From Methylomonas lenta (GTDB lineage: Bacteria > Pseudomonadota > Gammaproteobacteria > Methylococcales > Methylomonadaceae), in assembly GCF_001644015.1 (NCBI RefSeq), contig NZ_LUUI01000161.1:21922-85921 (forward strand): a stretch of 64,000 nucleotides of DNA, in the 5' to 3' direction. This document shows positions 27,206-36,010 of this stretch, in pieces. The notes beneath the pieces are model-generated. The model saw only the letters and a program-made list of their open reading frames with translations, made no database searches and was not told where the DNA came from. Numbering within the stretch: the first letter of the stretch is position 1; each line of letters begins with the position of its first letter. Made by a program: the position numbers and the translations under genes.

Positions 27206-30200
27206 TTATTTAGGCTGCCAGCGTAAATCCAACGTCATCGGAAAGCGTGGATTAATGGCTTCCTCTTTGACCTGCATGCTGCCAGCGCTGTGACCATGAT
27301 CCCAAAAACGTGCCCGACGACGAGCTTCGGCTTCGTTGGCATTAACTGGAAACGTGTCGTAATTACGGCCACCGGGATGACTGACATGATAAGTACAGCC
27401 GCCAATAGATCGTCCATTCCAACCATCCAGCAAATCAAATACCAACGGCGCATGCTCGCCAATACTTGGATGCAATGCGGACGGCGGCGCCCAGGCTTTA
27501 AAGCGTACAGCAGCGACAAATTCACCCGGTACGCCGGTAGGATGCAATGGCACAACACGACCGTTGCACACCACTTGATGTCGATTACCTATCATGCCGG
27601 TAACTTTCACCTGCATGCGCTCCACCGAAGAGTCGACATAGCGAGCCGTGCCGGAACCGCTAACTTCTTCACCCAGCACGTGCCAGGGCTCGATAGCTTG
27701 ACGCAATTCCATCTGCACGCCTTCATAGACCACGCTGCCGTAATGCGGAAATCTAAATTCAAAAAATGGCGCAAACCAGGCATCGTCAATCGCATAACCC
27801 GCACTGCGTAAATCACGGCAAATATCGCGCATATCCTGCTCGATAAAATGCGGCAACATGAATCTATCGTGCAAAGCAGTATCCCAATAAACCAGTTTGC
27901 CGCGATGCGGATTTTTCCAGAACCTAGCCACCAATGCCCGCAGCAACAATGATTGCAACAAACTCATGCGGTAATGGGGTGGCATTTCAAATGCGCGCAG
28001 TTCCAGCAAACCCAGTCTGCCGGTCGCCGTGTCCGGTGAATATAATTTATCGATGCAAAATTCGGCTCTATGCGTGTTACCGGTTAAATCGATCAACAAA
28101 TTGCGTAGCAATCTATCCACCAACCAAGGTTGGGCACTTTCTTCACCTATGTTGAGTTTTTCTTCAATTTGCTGAAAAGCAATTTCCAGCTCGTACAAAT
28201 TGTCGTCGCGGGCTTCATCGACACGCGGCGCCTGGCTGGTTGGGCCAATAAACTGGCCGGAAAACAAATAAGATAAAGCAGGATGTTGCTGCCAATAACT
28301 GATTAAGCTTTTCAGCAAATCCGGTCTGCGCAGAAAGGGACTTTCGACTGCCGTTGCGCCACCTAATGTAATATGATTGCCGCCGCCAGTACCGGTATGC
28401 CGGCCATCCAGCATAAATTTTTCAGTCGCCAATCGCGTTAGACGAGCCTCTTCATACAAAGCCTGCGTACGACTTTCTAACTCATCCCAACTAGCGGAAG
28501 GATGAATATTGACTTCAATCACGCCAGGATCAGGCGTCACGGATAAAGACAACAACCTGGGATCGCGCGGTGGTGCATAGCCCTCCAGACGCAGCGGTTG
28601 CTTCAGTTTGGCGGCACATTCTTCCACCGCAGTCAGCAACTCCAGCCAGGCTTCCAGACTGGTAACCGGCGGCATGAACACATACAGCATGCCATCCCGC
28701 ACTTCCAGTGCTAATGCAGTATGAATCACTTCCTTCGCAGCTGGATCTTGGTTGATCGGCTCTGGTGTGCGTGCTTGTTTAGTACGCGGGTATTCGCTTA
28801 ATTTTTCACGCGGAGCAAACGGGTCAGCCGGTAATTCCACTTCAAAATCATCAGATGCCACCCAAGGCAAACTACTCAGCGGTAAACGCAAACCCAATGG
28901 CGAATCACCGGGCAATAGATACAGCCTTTCATGCTTCAACGGCCACAAACTGGATTGCCAGACTATGTCTTTATCATCATTGGCTTTCAGTGGCAGCACA
29001 AAACCTTTGACGGCTGCCAGACCAGAACGCAACTGTTTTGCCAGCGCACCACGTACGTTTTTTTGTTGCAAATCGACCGCATAGGGATCGATATTAGTCG
29101 GCATGCGACTTTCTTCGTCCAGCACTAACCAGGGATCTTCATAAGCCGGAATCAGGTAGCCGGAATTGACATTCAGTTGTTCAGCCAATGCTTCGGCATA
29201 ACGTTGCAAGCCCGAAGCATCGATTTCGGCTGCTTGCTCAGCAATCAGGCTTAAATCACGCCAAACCGGCACACCGTCTGTTCGCCAATACACACTCAAG
29301 GCCCAACGCGGCAACGGTTCACCTGGGTACCATTTGCCTTGGCCAAAATGTAAAACACCACCAGGGGCAAATCGCGCCTGTATTCGGCGCAACAAATCAT
29401 TGGCTAACTGCCATTTTTCTGGTCCCAGCGCCGCAATATTCCATTCCTCCCCGTCCATGTTATCTACCGAGACAAAAGTCGGCTCACCACCTTGGGTTAG
29501 CCGTACATCGGCAGATTTCAATTCCTGATCGATACTCTGGCCTAAGGCGCGAATAATCTGCCATTGCTCTTCGGTATACGGTTTGGTCACGCGTGGATCT
29601 TCGTGGATGCGGGTGACGACCATTTCCACATTCAATTGCGCCTGGCAAATACTGGTTAAACCACTAACCGGCGCTGCGGAGGCCGGTGAAGCACTGACCG
29701 CCAAAGGAATATGACCTTCTCCGGCCAGTAAACCAGAAGTCGCATCCAAACCGACCCAACCTGCCCCCGGAATATAGGCTTCACACCAGGCATGTAAATC
29801 GGTGAAATCCTCCGTAGGCCCGGCGGGACCATCCAGGGGTTTTTCATCAGCCACCAGCTGAATTAAATAGCCGGAAACAAAGCGGGCAGCAATCCCCAGA
29901 TTGCGCAGCATTTGCACCAATAACCAGGCACTGTCCCGGCAGGAACCGGATCTGTTCTGCAAAGTTTCTTCACAACTTTGCACCCCAGCTTCCATCCGGA
30001 TCAGATAGGAAATATCATCATGCAACTTATGATTCAGACTAACCAGAAAATTAGTCGTTGTGATCTGTTGTGGAATCTGCGGCTTAAATGCATTCATCCA
30101 AGCGGTTAATTGCGGGCCTGGGGTTTCGGTTTCCAGAAACGGCGCCAGCTCGTCTTGCAAGATCGTCGGGTATTTAAACGGAAACTGCTCCGCCCATTCT

Positions 30201-30487
30201 TCGACGAAAAAATCGAACGGGTTGATAACCGTCATATCAGCCAGTAGATCAACGGTGATATCGATTTCCTGGGTCGGCTCCGGAAAGGTAATCCGCGCGA
30301 CAAAGTTACCGTAGGCATCCTGCTGCCAGTGGATGAAGTGTTTTTCCGGCTTTACTTTTAATGAATATCCGGACACTGGCGTGCGACTGTGCGCGGCCGG
30401 CCGCAAACGAATTTCATGCGGTGAAGCGACCACAGCTCGGTCGAAAACATAATGTGATTTATGATGCAGAGCTACACGTATAGTCAT
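27206..30487 (-). CDS. Transglutaminase-like/DUF2126 protein
   Basis: A 1093-residue protein. Residues 1-90 match the bacterial transglutaminase-like N domain. A transglutaminase core follows with the catalytic triad C183 (RSGSCRDSAW), H232 (DLHAWCEAYIP) and D248 (GLDATSG). From about residue 300 to the end it reads as DUF2126 (RLTQGGEPTFVSVDNM, RHTGTGGGNHITLGG, PLLRRPDL-like). Such proteins are known partners of alpha-E, permuted ATP-grasp and Anbu genes. The biochemical reaction is not established; peptide or amide bond formation or cleavage is likely. It is separated by 299 bp from anbu1, with a palindrome in the gap. Confidence 0.88.
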   Translation of the reverse strand: MTIRVALHHKSHYVFDRAVVASPHEIRLRPAAHSRTPVSGYSLKVKPEKHFIHWQQDAYGNFVARITFPEPTQEIDITVDLLADMTVINPFDFFVEEWAEQFPFKYPTILQDELAPFLETETPGPQLTAWMNAFKPQIPQQITTTNFLVSLNHKLHDDISYLIRMEAGVQSCEETLQNRSGSCRDSAWLLVQMLRNLGIAARFVSGYLIQLVADEKPLDGPAGPTEDFTDLHAWCEAYIPGAGWVGLDATSGLLAGEGHIPLAVSASPASAAPVSGLTSICQAQLNVEMVVTRIHEDPRVTKPYTEEQWQIIRALGQSIDQELKSADVRLTQGGEPTFVSVDNMDGEEWNIAALGPEKWQLANDLLRRIQARFAPGGVLHFGQGKWYPGEPLPRWALSVYWRTDGVPVWRDLSLIAEQAAEIDASGLQRYAEALAEQLNVNSGYLIPAYEDPWLVLDEESRMPTNIDPYAVDLQQKNVRGALAKQLRSGLAAVKGFVLPLKANDDKDIVWQSSLWPLKHERLYLLPGDSPLGLRLPLSSLPWVASDDFEVELPADPFAPREKLSEYPRTKQARTPEPINQDPAAKEVIHTALALEVRDGMLYVFMPPVTSLEAWLELLTAVEECAAKLKQPLRLEGYAPPRDPRLLSLSVTPDPGVIEVNIHPSASWDELESRTQALYEEARLTRLATEKFMLDGRHTGTGGGNHITLGGATAVESPFLRRPDLLKSLISYWQQHPALSYLFSGQFIGPTSQAPRVDEARDDNLYELEIAFQQIEEKLNIGEESAQPWLVDRLLRNLLIDLTGNTHRAEFCIDKLYSPDTATGRLGLLELRAFEMPPHYRMSLLQSLLLRALVARFWKNPHRGKLVYWDTALHDRFMLPHFIEQDMRDICRDLRSAGYAIDDAWFAPFFEFRFPHYGSVVYEGVQMELRQAIEPWHVLGEEVSGSGTARYVDSSVERMQVKVTGMIGNRHQVVCNGRVVPLHPTGVPGEFVAAVRFKAWAPPSALHPSIGEHAPLVFDLLDGWNGRSIGGCTYHVSHPGGRNYDTFPVNANEAEARRRARFWDHGHSAGSMQVKEEAINPRFPMTLDLRWQPK

Positions 30488-30786
30488 GGGTTAGCCATTT
30501 TTTTCAATATTCATGAATTGCAATCCATCCCGACAAATTAGCGGCCGATGAATGGTTTCATTCCCATCTGCCACGCGAAACACGCAGGCAGTCAGAAATT
30601 TTTAATCTTAAATTTAGCCCTAAGGATTAGCTTGATAACTATTTGTTGAGGACAGGTAAACTTTTGCCGTTCTTCTTACCTCAAGTAGCTCATGCTTAGC
30701 CCAACCTGACCATACAAAATCAAATCATGGACTCCACTGCATGCAGTCCAAACTAAATTTTATGTTGTATCTAATCGCTATTCACG
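30488..30786. other. Non-coding gap in the Anbu cluster
   Basis: A 299 bp stretch without a gene. It contains a perfect 12 bp palindrome ACTGCATGCAGT (30736-30747) with a surrounding TGGACT...AGTCCA inverted repeat (30728-30733 and 30745-30750), which could be an operator or a weak terminator of the upstream genes. A promoter for the transglutaminase gene must lie here if it is not read through. Confidence 0.45.
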
Positions 30787-31548
30787 CTATTCAGAAGAGT
30801 CACTGTTTATATCAATATCCGTCAACCACTCCGGGTTAGGCAGTGATGCAAACACACCTTTTAAACCATCACTCCAACGCCGACTAATCTGGGAAAAATA
30901 AGGGTCATCCTGGGTAATGTGTTGCTGAAAACCCAGTTGCAGACTGGATGCGGTATAACAGGCCAAATCGATAGGCAATCCCACCGATAAGTTACTGCGC
31001 ATGGTGGAATCAAACGATACCAATACACATTTCACGGCATCGCTAAGCGGCGTTTCCGGCGTAATGACCCGGTCAATGATGGGCTTACCATATTTGGTTT
31101 CACCAATCTGAAAAAACGGCGTTTCTTCGCCAGCCTCGATGAAATTACCCTCGGCATAGACCATGAAAAGACGCATATCCTCGCCTTTAATCTGCCCACC
31201 GACAATAAAATTGGCACCGGAATCAACATTACTCTGAGCCAGAAAAACACTGTCGTGCTTGCGCACTTCACGCAATGACTCACCCAGCAATTGCGCGACA
31301 TCGAACATGGTTTCAGCATTCCAGATATTACGGCGTTCTGCGTGGCGACCATGCTGTTCCAATAAATTAATGGCATTTTGAGTAATTGACAGATTACCGG
31401 AACTCAAAATCACAATCACCCGATCATCCGCATTGACAAAACTGCGCATTTTTTTAAAACAGGCAATCTGATCTACGCCGGCATTGGTGCGCGAATCAGA
31501 GGCAAACACCAAGCCGGCATTTAATTTCAAAGCAACACAATAAGTCAT
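30787..31548 (-). CDS. Anbu-type proteasome-like peptidase (first paralogue)
   Basis: A 253-residue Ntn-hydrolase of the Anbu family, an ancestral-beta-subunit relative of HslV and proteasome subunits. After removal of Met1 the N-terminal nucleophile is T1 (MTYCVALKL). D17 (SDSRTNAG) and K32 fit the active-site set of these enzymes. The C-terminal half is the beta-alpha-alpha-beta sandwich. Start is fixed by the need for an exposed Thr. It lies 22 nt after the alpha-E gene. A paralogue is at 34168-34923. Confidence 0.88.
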   Translation of the reverse strand: MTYCVALKLNAGLVFASDSRTNAGVDQIACFKKMRSFVNADDRVIVILSSGNLSITQNAINLLEQHGRHAERRNIWNAETMFDVAQLLGESLREVRKHDSVFLAQSNVDSGANFIVGGQIKGEDMRLFMVYAEGNFIEAGEETPFFQIGETKYGKPIIDRVITPETPLSDAVKCVLVSFDSTMRSNLSVGLPIDLACYTASSLQLGFQQHITQDDPYFSQISRRWSDGLKGVFASLPNPEWLTDIDINSDSSE

Positions 31549-31570
31549 TTCTCTATTTTATTTTGCAAGT

Positions 31571-32560
31571 TCATTGCATTTGTGCAGAAGTTCTCCGCAA
31601 ACTAGTGGGCACTATTTGGTCACGCCGAGATAGATAGGAGGAACGAATTTCACGCCCCAATACAGCTGTGCTGGCTAGAAAATCTGTGAGGTATTCATGC
31701 AAGCCTTGGGAAAACACGTCTTTAATTAAACCAAAATGCAGGGCTGCGTGTTGCTCGCCAGCAAGCCTACGTGCTTCGCGCCCCGAACTCCCATTAATGT
31801 CCAGTAATGCGGCTTCCACTTCGTTCATGCAGGCATGTAAAGAGCGCGGCATATCCTCTCGTAACACCAGTAACTCGGCAACCCGCATCGGCGAAAGCAC
31901 ATCGCGATAGATCTTACGGTAGGCTTCAAAGGCACTGACCGACCGAAGTAATGAACCCCATTGATAATAATCCGCCGCGCCGCCGACATCATGCACGCTC
32001 GGTAACAAGATGTGATATTTCACATCGAGTATGCGGGCGGTATTATCGGCCCGCTCCAAAAAAGTGCCCAGTTTTATAAAACTCAGCGCCATATCTTTTA
32101 AAATCGTACCCAAAGTAACACCACGAAACAAATGGGAGCGATCTTTGACCCAGTCAAAAAAATCATGATACTTATCGGAGTCCATATTCCAGGTCATCCG
32201 ATTAAGCTCCAGCCAGGTAGAGTTAATCACTTCCCACATTTCCGAGGTGATCGCACCCCGCACAGAACGGGCATTTTCCCTGGCTAATTTCAAGCAACTG
32301 TAAATACTGCCTGGGTTCTCAGGGTCTAACGCCATAAAATGAGTCACATTATCAGCCTGAGCCAAGCCATATTTTTCTTCATAACTCGCAGCACAACCGG
32401 TAATATTTAAAGGTGCGTACCACAGATAGGCTTCAGCACCTTCGATATCCAAAGGCAATAAGGCTGAGCGATGCGCCACATCCAACACCCGTGCTGTATT
32501 TTCAGCCCGTTCGATGTGGCGCGCCATCCAAAATAAGTTTTCAGCAGTACGAGCTAACAT
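31571..32560 (-). CDS. Alpha-E domain protein (DUF403)
   Basis: A 329-residue helical protein with the N-terminal pattern MLARTAENLFWMARHIERAENTARVLD and the repeated FLERADNTARILDVKYHILL segment, typical of alpha-E proteins. The family always sits beside permuted ATP-grasp and transglutaminase genes and may act with them in peptide modification. It is 3 nt after the ATP-grasp stop and 22 nt before the Anbu start, so these are one operon. Confidence 0.88.
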   Translation of the reverse strand: MLARTAENLFWMARHIERAENTARVLDVAHRSALLPLDIEGAEAYLWYAPLNITGCAASYEEKYGLAQADNVTHFMALDPENPGSIYSCLKLARENARSVRGAITSEMWEVINSTWLELNRMTWNMDSDKYHDFFDWVKDRSHLFRGVTLGTILKDMALSFIKLGTFLERADNTARILDVKYHILLPSVHDVGGAADYYQWGSLLRSVSAFEAYRKIYRDVLSPMRVAELLVLREDMPRSLHACMNEVEAALLDINGSSGREARRLAGEQHAALHFGLIKDVFSQGLHEYLTDFLASTAVLGREIRSSYLSRRDQIVPTSLRRTSAQMQ

Positions 32561-32563
32561 GAT

Positions 32564-33991
32564 TTAGTCCTCCAAAACCCAAGTGTCTTTGGTGCCACCA
32601 CCTTGCGATGAGTTAACCACCAGCGAACCATCCTGTAACGCTACCCGAGTTAATCCACCCGGCACCAAACGTATCTCTTTACCAGAAAGGACAAACGGGC
32701 GTAAATCAACATGCCGGGGCGCTACGCCGGATTCGACCATGGTTGGGCAAGTTGACAATGCCAGTGTCGGCTGGGCAATAAAATTTGCCGGGTCGAGCAA
32801 AATACGTTGTTTGTAAGCTTCTATTTCGTCTTTTGAACTGGTCGGCCCCACCAACATACCGTAACCACCCGATCCTTGTACCTCCTTAACTACCAATTCC
32901 GGCAAATGTGCCATCACGTATTTCAAATCTTCAGTTTCACTTAAACGCCAAGTGGGTACATTAGAGAGTAAAGGTGTTTCACCCAGGTAAAAGCGGATCA
33001 TTTCCGGCACGTACAGATAGGTGGATTTATCATCTGCTACACCCGTACCCACGCCATTAGCCAGAGTAACATTGCCACTACGATAAGCATCCAGCAAACC
33101 CGGCACACCCAAAGCAGAATCAGGGCGAAAAGCCAGTGGATCGAGAAAATCATCATCCACTCGGCGATAAATCACATGAACTTGCTGTGGCCCTTCGGTG
33201 GTGTACATGTAAACTTTTTGCCGGTGTACGAATAAATCCTGCCCTTCGACCAATTCCACCCCCATTTGACTGGCAAGGAAGGCGTGTTCAAAATAAGCGC
33301 TGTTGTAAGATCCGGGCGTCATCACTGCGATGGTTGGGTCCGACACATTCAAGGGTGCAGACTCGCGTAAAGTATCTAATAGCATTTGCGGATAATGTTC
33401 CACCGGTTCCACTAAATGACTAGCAAACAATTCCGGGAACAAACGCATCATGGTGTTACGGTTTTCCAGCATATAGGAAACCCCGGATGGTGTGCGCAAG
33501 TTATCTTCTAACACATAAAAGTCATTCTCAGCCACCCGCACCAAATCAACACCGGCAATATGCGCATAGACCTGATTGGGTAGATCGACACCCTGCATGT
33601 ACTTGCAATACAGCGCATTATCCAAAATCTGGTGTGCATCCATCACCCCGGCCTTAATAATTTCCTGGTCGTGATAGATATCGTGCAAAAAGGCATTTAA
33701 TGCTCGTACTCGCTGTTTAATACCCATTTCCAGGCGAGCCCATTCTTTGGCGCCAAAAATACGCGGCACAATATCGAATGGAATCAGTCGCTCAGAGCCG
33801 GCTGTCTCCCCGTACACGGCAAAAGTAATCCCCAGACGCCTAAACAGCAATTCAGCTTCTGCACTTTTGCGCTCCATGGTGCCTTCTGACAATTTTGCCA
33901 GCCAATGCGCATAACGTTGATAAATGTCACGCACCGCGCCATTGTCGTGATGCATTTCGTTAAAGTAGTTTTGGTTAGGCTTCGTATTCAT
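32564..33991 (-). CDS. Circularly permuted type 2 ATP-grasp protein (DUF404/DUF407)
   Basis: A 475-residue ATP-grasp enzyme with the permuted order of this group: VRVAENDFYVLEDNLRTPSGVSYMLENR, LGVPGLLDAYRSGNVTLANGVGTGVADDKS, and C-terminal VVKEVQGSGGYGM and SSQGGGTKDTW. Such enzymes are believed to form peptide or amide bonds with ATP. Its neighbours alpha-E and Anbu are in the same operon (4 nt gap to alpha-E). A hairpin lies upstream at 34016-34037. Confidence 0.9.
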   Translation of the reverse strand: MNTKPNQNYFNEMHHDNGAVRDIYQRYAHWLAKLSEGTMERKSAEAELLFRRLGITFAVYGETAGSERLIPFDIVPRIFGAKEWARLEMGIKQRVRALNAFLHDIYHDQEIIKAGVMDAHQILDNALYCKYMQGVDLPNQVYAHIAGVDLVRVAENDFYVLEDNLRTPSGVSYMLENRNTMMRLFPELFASHLVEPVEHYPQMLLDTLRESAPLNVSDPTIAVMTPGSYNSAYFEHAFLASQMGVELVEGQDLFVHRQKVYMYTTEGPQQVHVIYRRVDDDFLDPLAFRPDSALGVPGLLDAYRSGNVTLANGVGTGVADDKSTYLYVPEMIRFYLGETPLLSNVPTWRLSETEDLKYVMAHLPELVVKEVQGSGGYGMLVGPTSSKDEIEAYKQRILLDPANFIAQPTLALSTCPTMVESGVAPRHVDLRPFVLSGKEIRLVPGGLTRVALQDGSLVVNSSQGGGTKDTWVLED

Positions 33992-34015
33992 ATCATATTA
34001 ATAAGCAATTGATAT

Positions 34016-34037
34016 GCCACTGCAAAATTACAGTGGC
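34016..34037 (-). other. Hairpin upstream of the ATP-grasp gene
   Basis: A perfect 7 bp stem GCCACTG/CAGTGGC with an 8-base loop in the 176 bp gap between the second Anbu gene and the ATP-grasp gene. It lacks a T-tract, so it may be an operator or an attenuating structure rather than a terminator. Confidence 0.4.
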
Positions 34038-34167
34038 TTAGTCTTCAAAATGGGCAACAAGACTTATAGGCTGCACCAAATAGGAGAATTAGTTTGTGCA
34101 TCCGCACCAAATCGGTGAGCCTACTAAAAACCATGCACTGATCAGCAACAGAGCCGATCAGTACAAC

Positions 34168-34923
34168 TTATTGATAAGGACTAGGAAAGGGCTGCGCGTC
34201 GCAGCTATTGAGTTGCGGCATGGCAGCAAACCCTTCGGAGAGCTTTTCCTGCCAAATACGGCGCATTTGGATCAGATATTGATCGTCTTCCTCAAATCTG
34301 TAATATTCGTTCAGCACGAAACTATCCTTGCGGTATTCCAGCAGATCCACCGGCGGCCCGACGCCGGCATTGCTACGCATGGTTGAATCCATTGAAATCA
34401 AACAGCAACGCGCCACTTCATCCAGCGAAGTATCAATTTTCAAAAATCGATCCAGTACTGGTTTTCCATATTTGTTTTCACCAATTTGTAAATAGGGAGT
34501 TTGCTTGGATGAGGTGATGTAATTGCCTTCTGGATAAACCAAATAAATCCCATGAGGCTCATTTTCGATTTGCCCGGCTAACAAAAAAGTCGCTGAAGGG
34601 TAAAAGCTATTCTGACCAGTGCTCGCGTGGCGATGTTGTTTTGCCACACTCACATGCCCCAAATACTCAGCAGCCTCGGAAAGATACTTTACATTGTTGA
34701 GATTAGTTTCACTATTATCTTTAATATCGCGCCGTAACTGATCCAGCACAGCCTGTGTAGTGGCGAGATTACCAGCGCTTAGCAGTATGATTTTTCGATC
34801 ATCAATGGTCGGCAGCATATGCATTTTACAGTGCACACTTACATTGTCGATGCCTGCATTGGTTCTTGAATCCGAAGTCAGTACCAATCCATCGTTGACC
34901 GATACTGCGATACAATAAGTCAT
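34168..34923 (-). CDS. Anbu-type proteasome-like peptidase (second paralogue)
   Basis: A 251-residue Anbu protein, clearly a paralogue of the one at 30787-31548. It has the same N-terminal nucleophile T1 (MTYCIAVSV), D17 in LTSDSRTNAG and K32. ATG 34923 is chosen because a longer frame begins at TTG and would bury the catalytic Thr. GAGATT serves as ribosome site. It heads the run and lies 176 bp upstream of the ATP-grasp gene, while the other copy lies after alpha-E. Two copies may form a mixed particle or act under different conditions. Confidence 0.86.
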   Translation of the reverse strand: MTYCIAVSVNDGLVLTSDSRTNAGIDNVSVHCKMHMLPTIDDRKIILLSAGNLATTQAVLDQLRRDIKDNSETNLNNVKYLSEAAEYLGHVSVAKQHRHASTGQNSFYPSATFLLAGQIENEPHGIYLVYPEGNYITSSKQTPYLQIGENKYGKPVLDRFLKIDTSLDEVARCCLISMDSTMRSNAGVGPPVDLLEYRKDSFVLNEYYRFEEDDQYLIQMRRIWQEKLSEGFAAMPQLNSCDAQPFPSPYQ

Positions 34924-35031
34924 GGTCAATCTCTATATAACTATATTAATAACAACCGGCAGTTTACTAAACTTCACTGGCAAAGACCTAACAACATATT
35001 CAAATAATCCTGTCATATGGCAATAAAATGA

Positions 35032-35742
35032 TCAACTTGCAAAGCGCTTTTCCAACTCATAACGAATATGACTATCGTAATGTCGCTGCAACACAGAATC
35101 ACTAGGCCGAGGTGACATTCCATTCTGAATTTCTGTTTTTATTTGCTGGATAAAATGCCGTTTAAGCACTGAATCTTCAGGCACGCTTGCTGTGCCGCTG
35201 ACAACAAATTGATCAATTGCCGTCGCTTTTGTAGCAGTTGTTTGAGTTTGTTTGATAACAGCTTGTTCGATTGCGCTCTTAATAGACGAGCAACTGTCTT
35301 CGGCAAGCGATTCTTGCACAACTGGCGATACATTGGAAACAGCCATTACTTTGTGCAAAGCATCATAATGACGTCTCAAAATAGAATCTTGCGGGACTTC
35401 ACTAGACGGCAGGTTGCTAACCACAAACTGAACTTTGGCTTCAGCCTCTAAGCTGTCTAACGGGTTAATTTCAGCCTCAATTTGCGGGTCCGGTGCGGGT
35501 TTTAGCGCCGAACCAACCGATTGATCTTGACTTGGTTTTTCATCCGGAAGTGGCGACAAAGACTCGAATGTAGGCGCAGTTCTTTGCGATTCACGCCCCT
35601 GGGGACTATTTTTATTGTCACCTCGCTTGATCGCACTAAAAATCAGTAGTATCAGAATCACGCCCACCAGCAATAACACCATGGCAATTTCGCTAGACTC
35701 CATGGTTTTCATCACATTCATTAGTTCTTCAAATTTTGCCAT
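35032..35742 (-). CDS. Single-pass membrane protein with three DSxLxRHY repeats
   Basis: A 236-residue protein with one transmembrane segment (about 17-37), then a Pro/Ser/Gln-rich linker and three copies of a motif: VPQDSILRRHYDALHK (116-131), VPEDSVLKRHFIQQIKTE (187-204) and RPSDSVLQRHYDSHIRYE (212-229). The common core is P-x-D-S-x-L-x-R-H-Y/F followed by amphipathic helix. I do not know a family with this repeat. The C-terminal part is likely cytoplasmic by the positive-inside rule (KR after the helix). It may be a bait or docking protein. Flanking genes are Anbu and zwf. Confidence 0.65.
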   Translation of the reverse strand: MAKFEELMNVMKTMESSEIAMVLLLVGVILILLIFSAIKRGDNKNSPQGRESQRTAPTFESLSPLPDEKPSQDQSVGSALKPAPDPQIEAEINPLDSLEAEAKVQFVVSNLPSSEVPQDSILRRHYDALHKVMAVSNVSPVVQESLAEDSCSSIKSAIEQAVIKQTQTTATKATAIDQFVVSGTASVPEDSVLKRHFIQQIKTEIQNGMSPRPSDSVLQRHYDSHIRYELEKRFAS

Positions 35743-36010
35743 CTCAGCCTCCTGTACTTTTTTTATGAGTTTGATTCAACAGCTTGTCGTATCATTTATC
35801 GGCCACGGATACGATGATTGTTTTGTTTTTACTACAAAATTCGCGGCAAAGATACCCCTTATTGCAAAATCGTATTTCGTAGAATTTATCCATTCAATAC
35901 TATGGCTTTGCTGAAAACAGCCGGTAAAAAAACACCTAAAAGTTTATTGTTTTCCGACCATCATTAACCGCTTAAAATCAAATCAAACAGCTAAAAAAGG
36001 AGTACACCTC

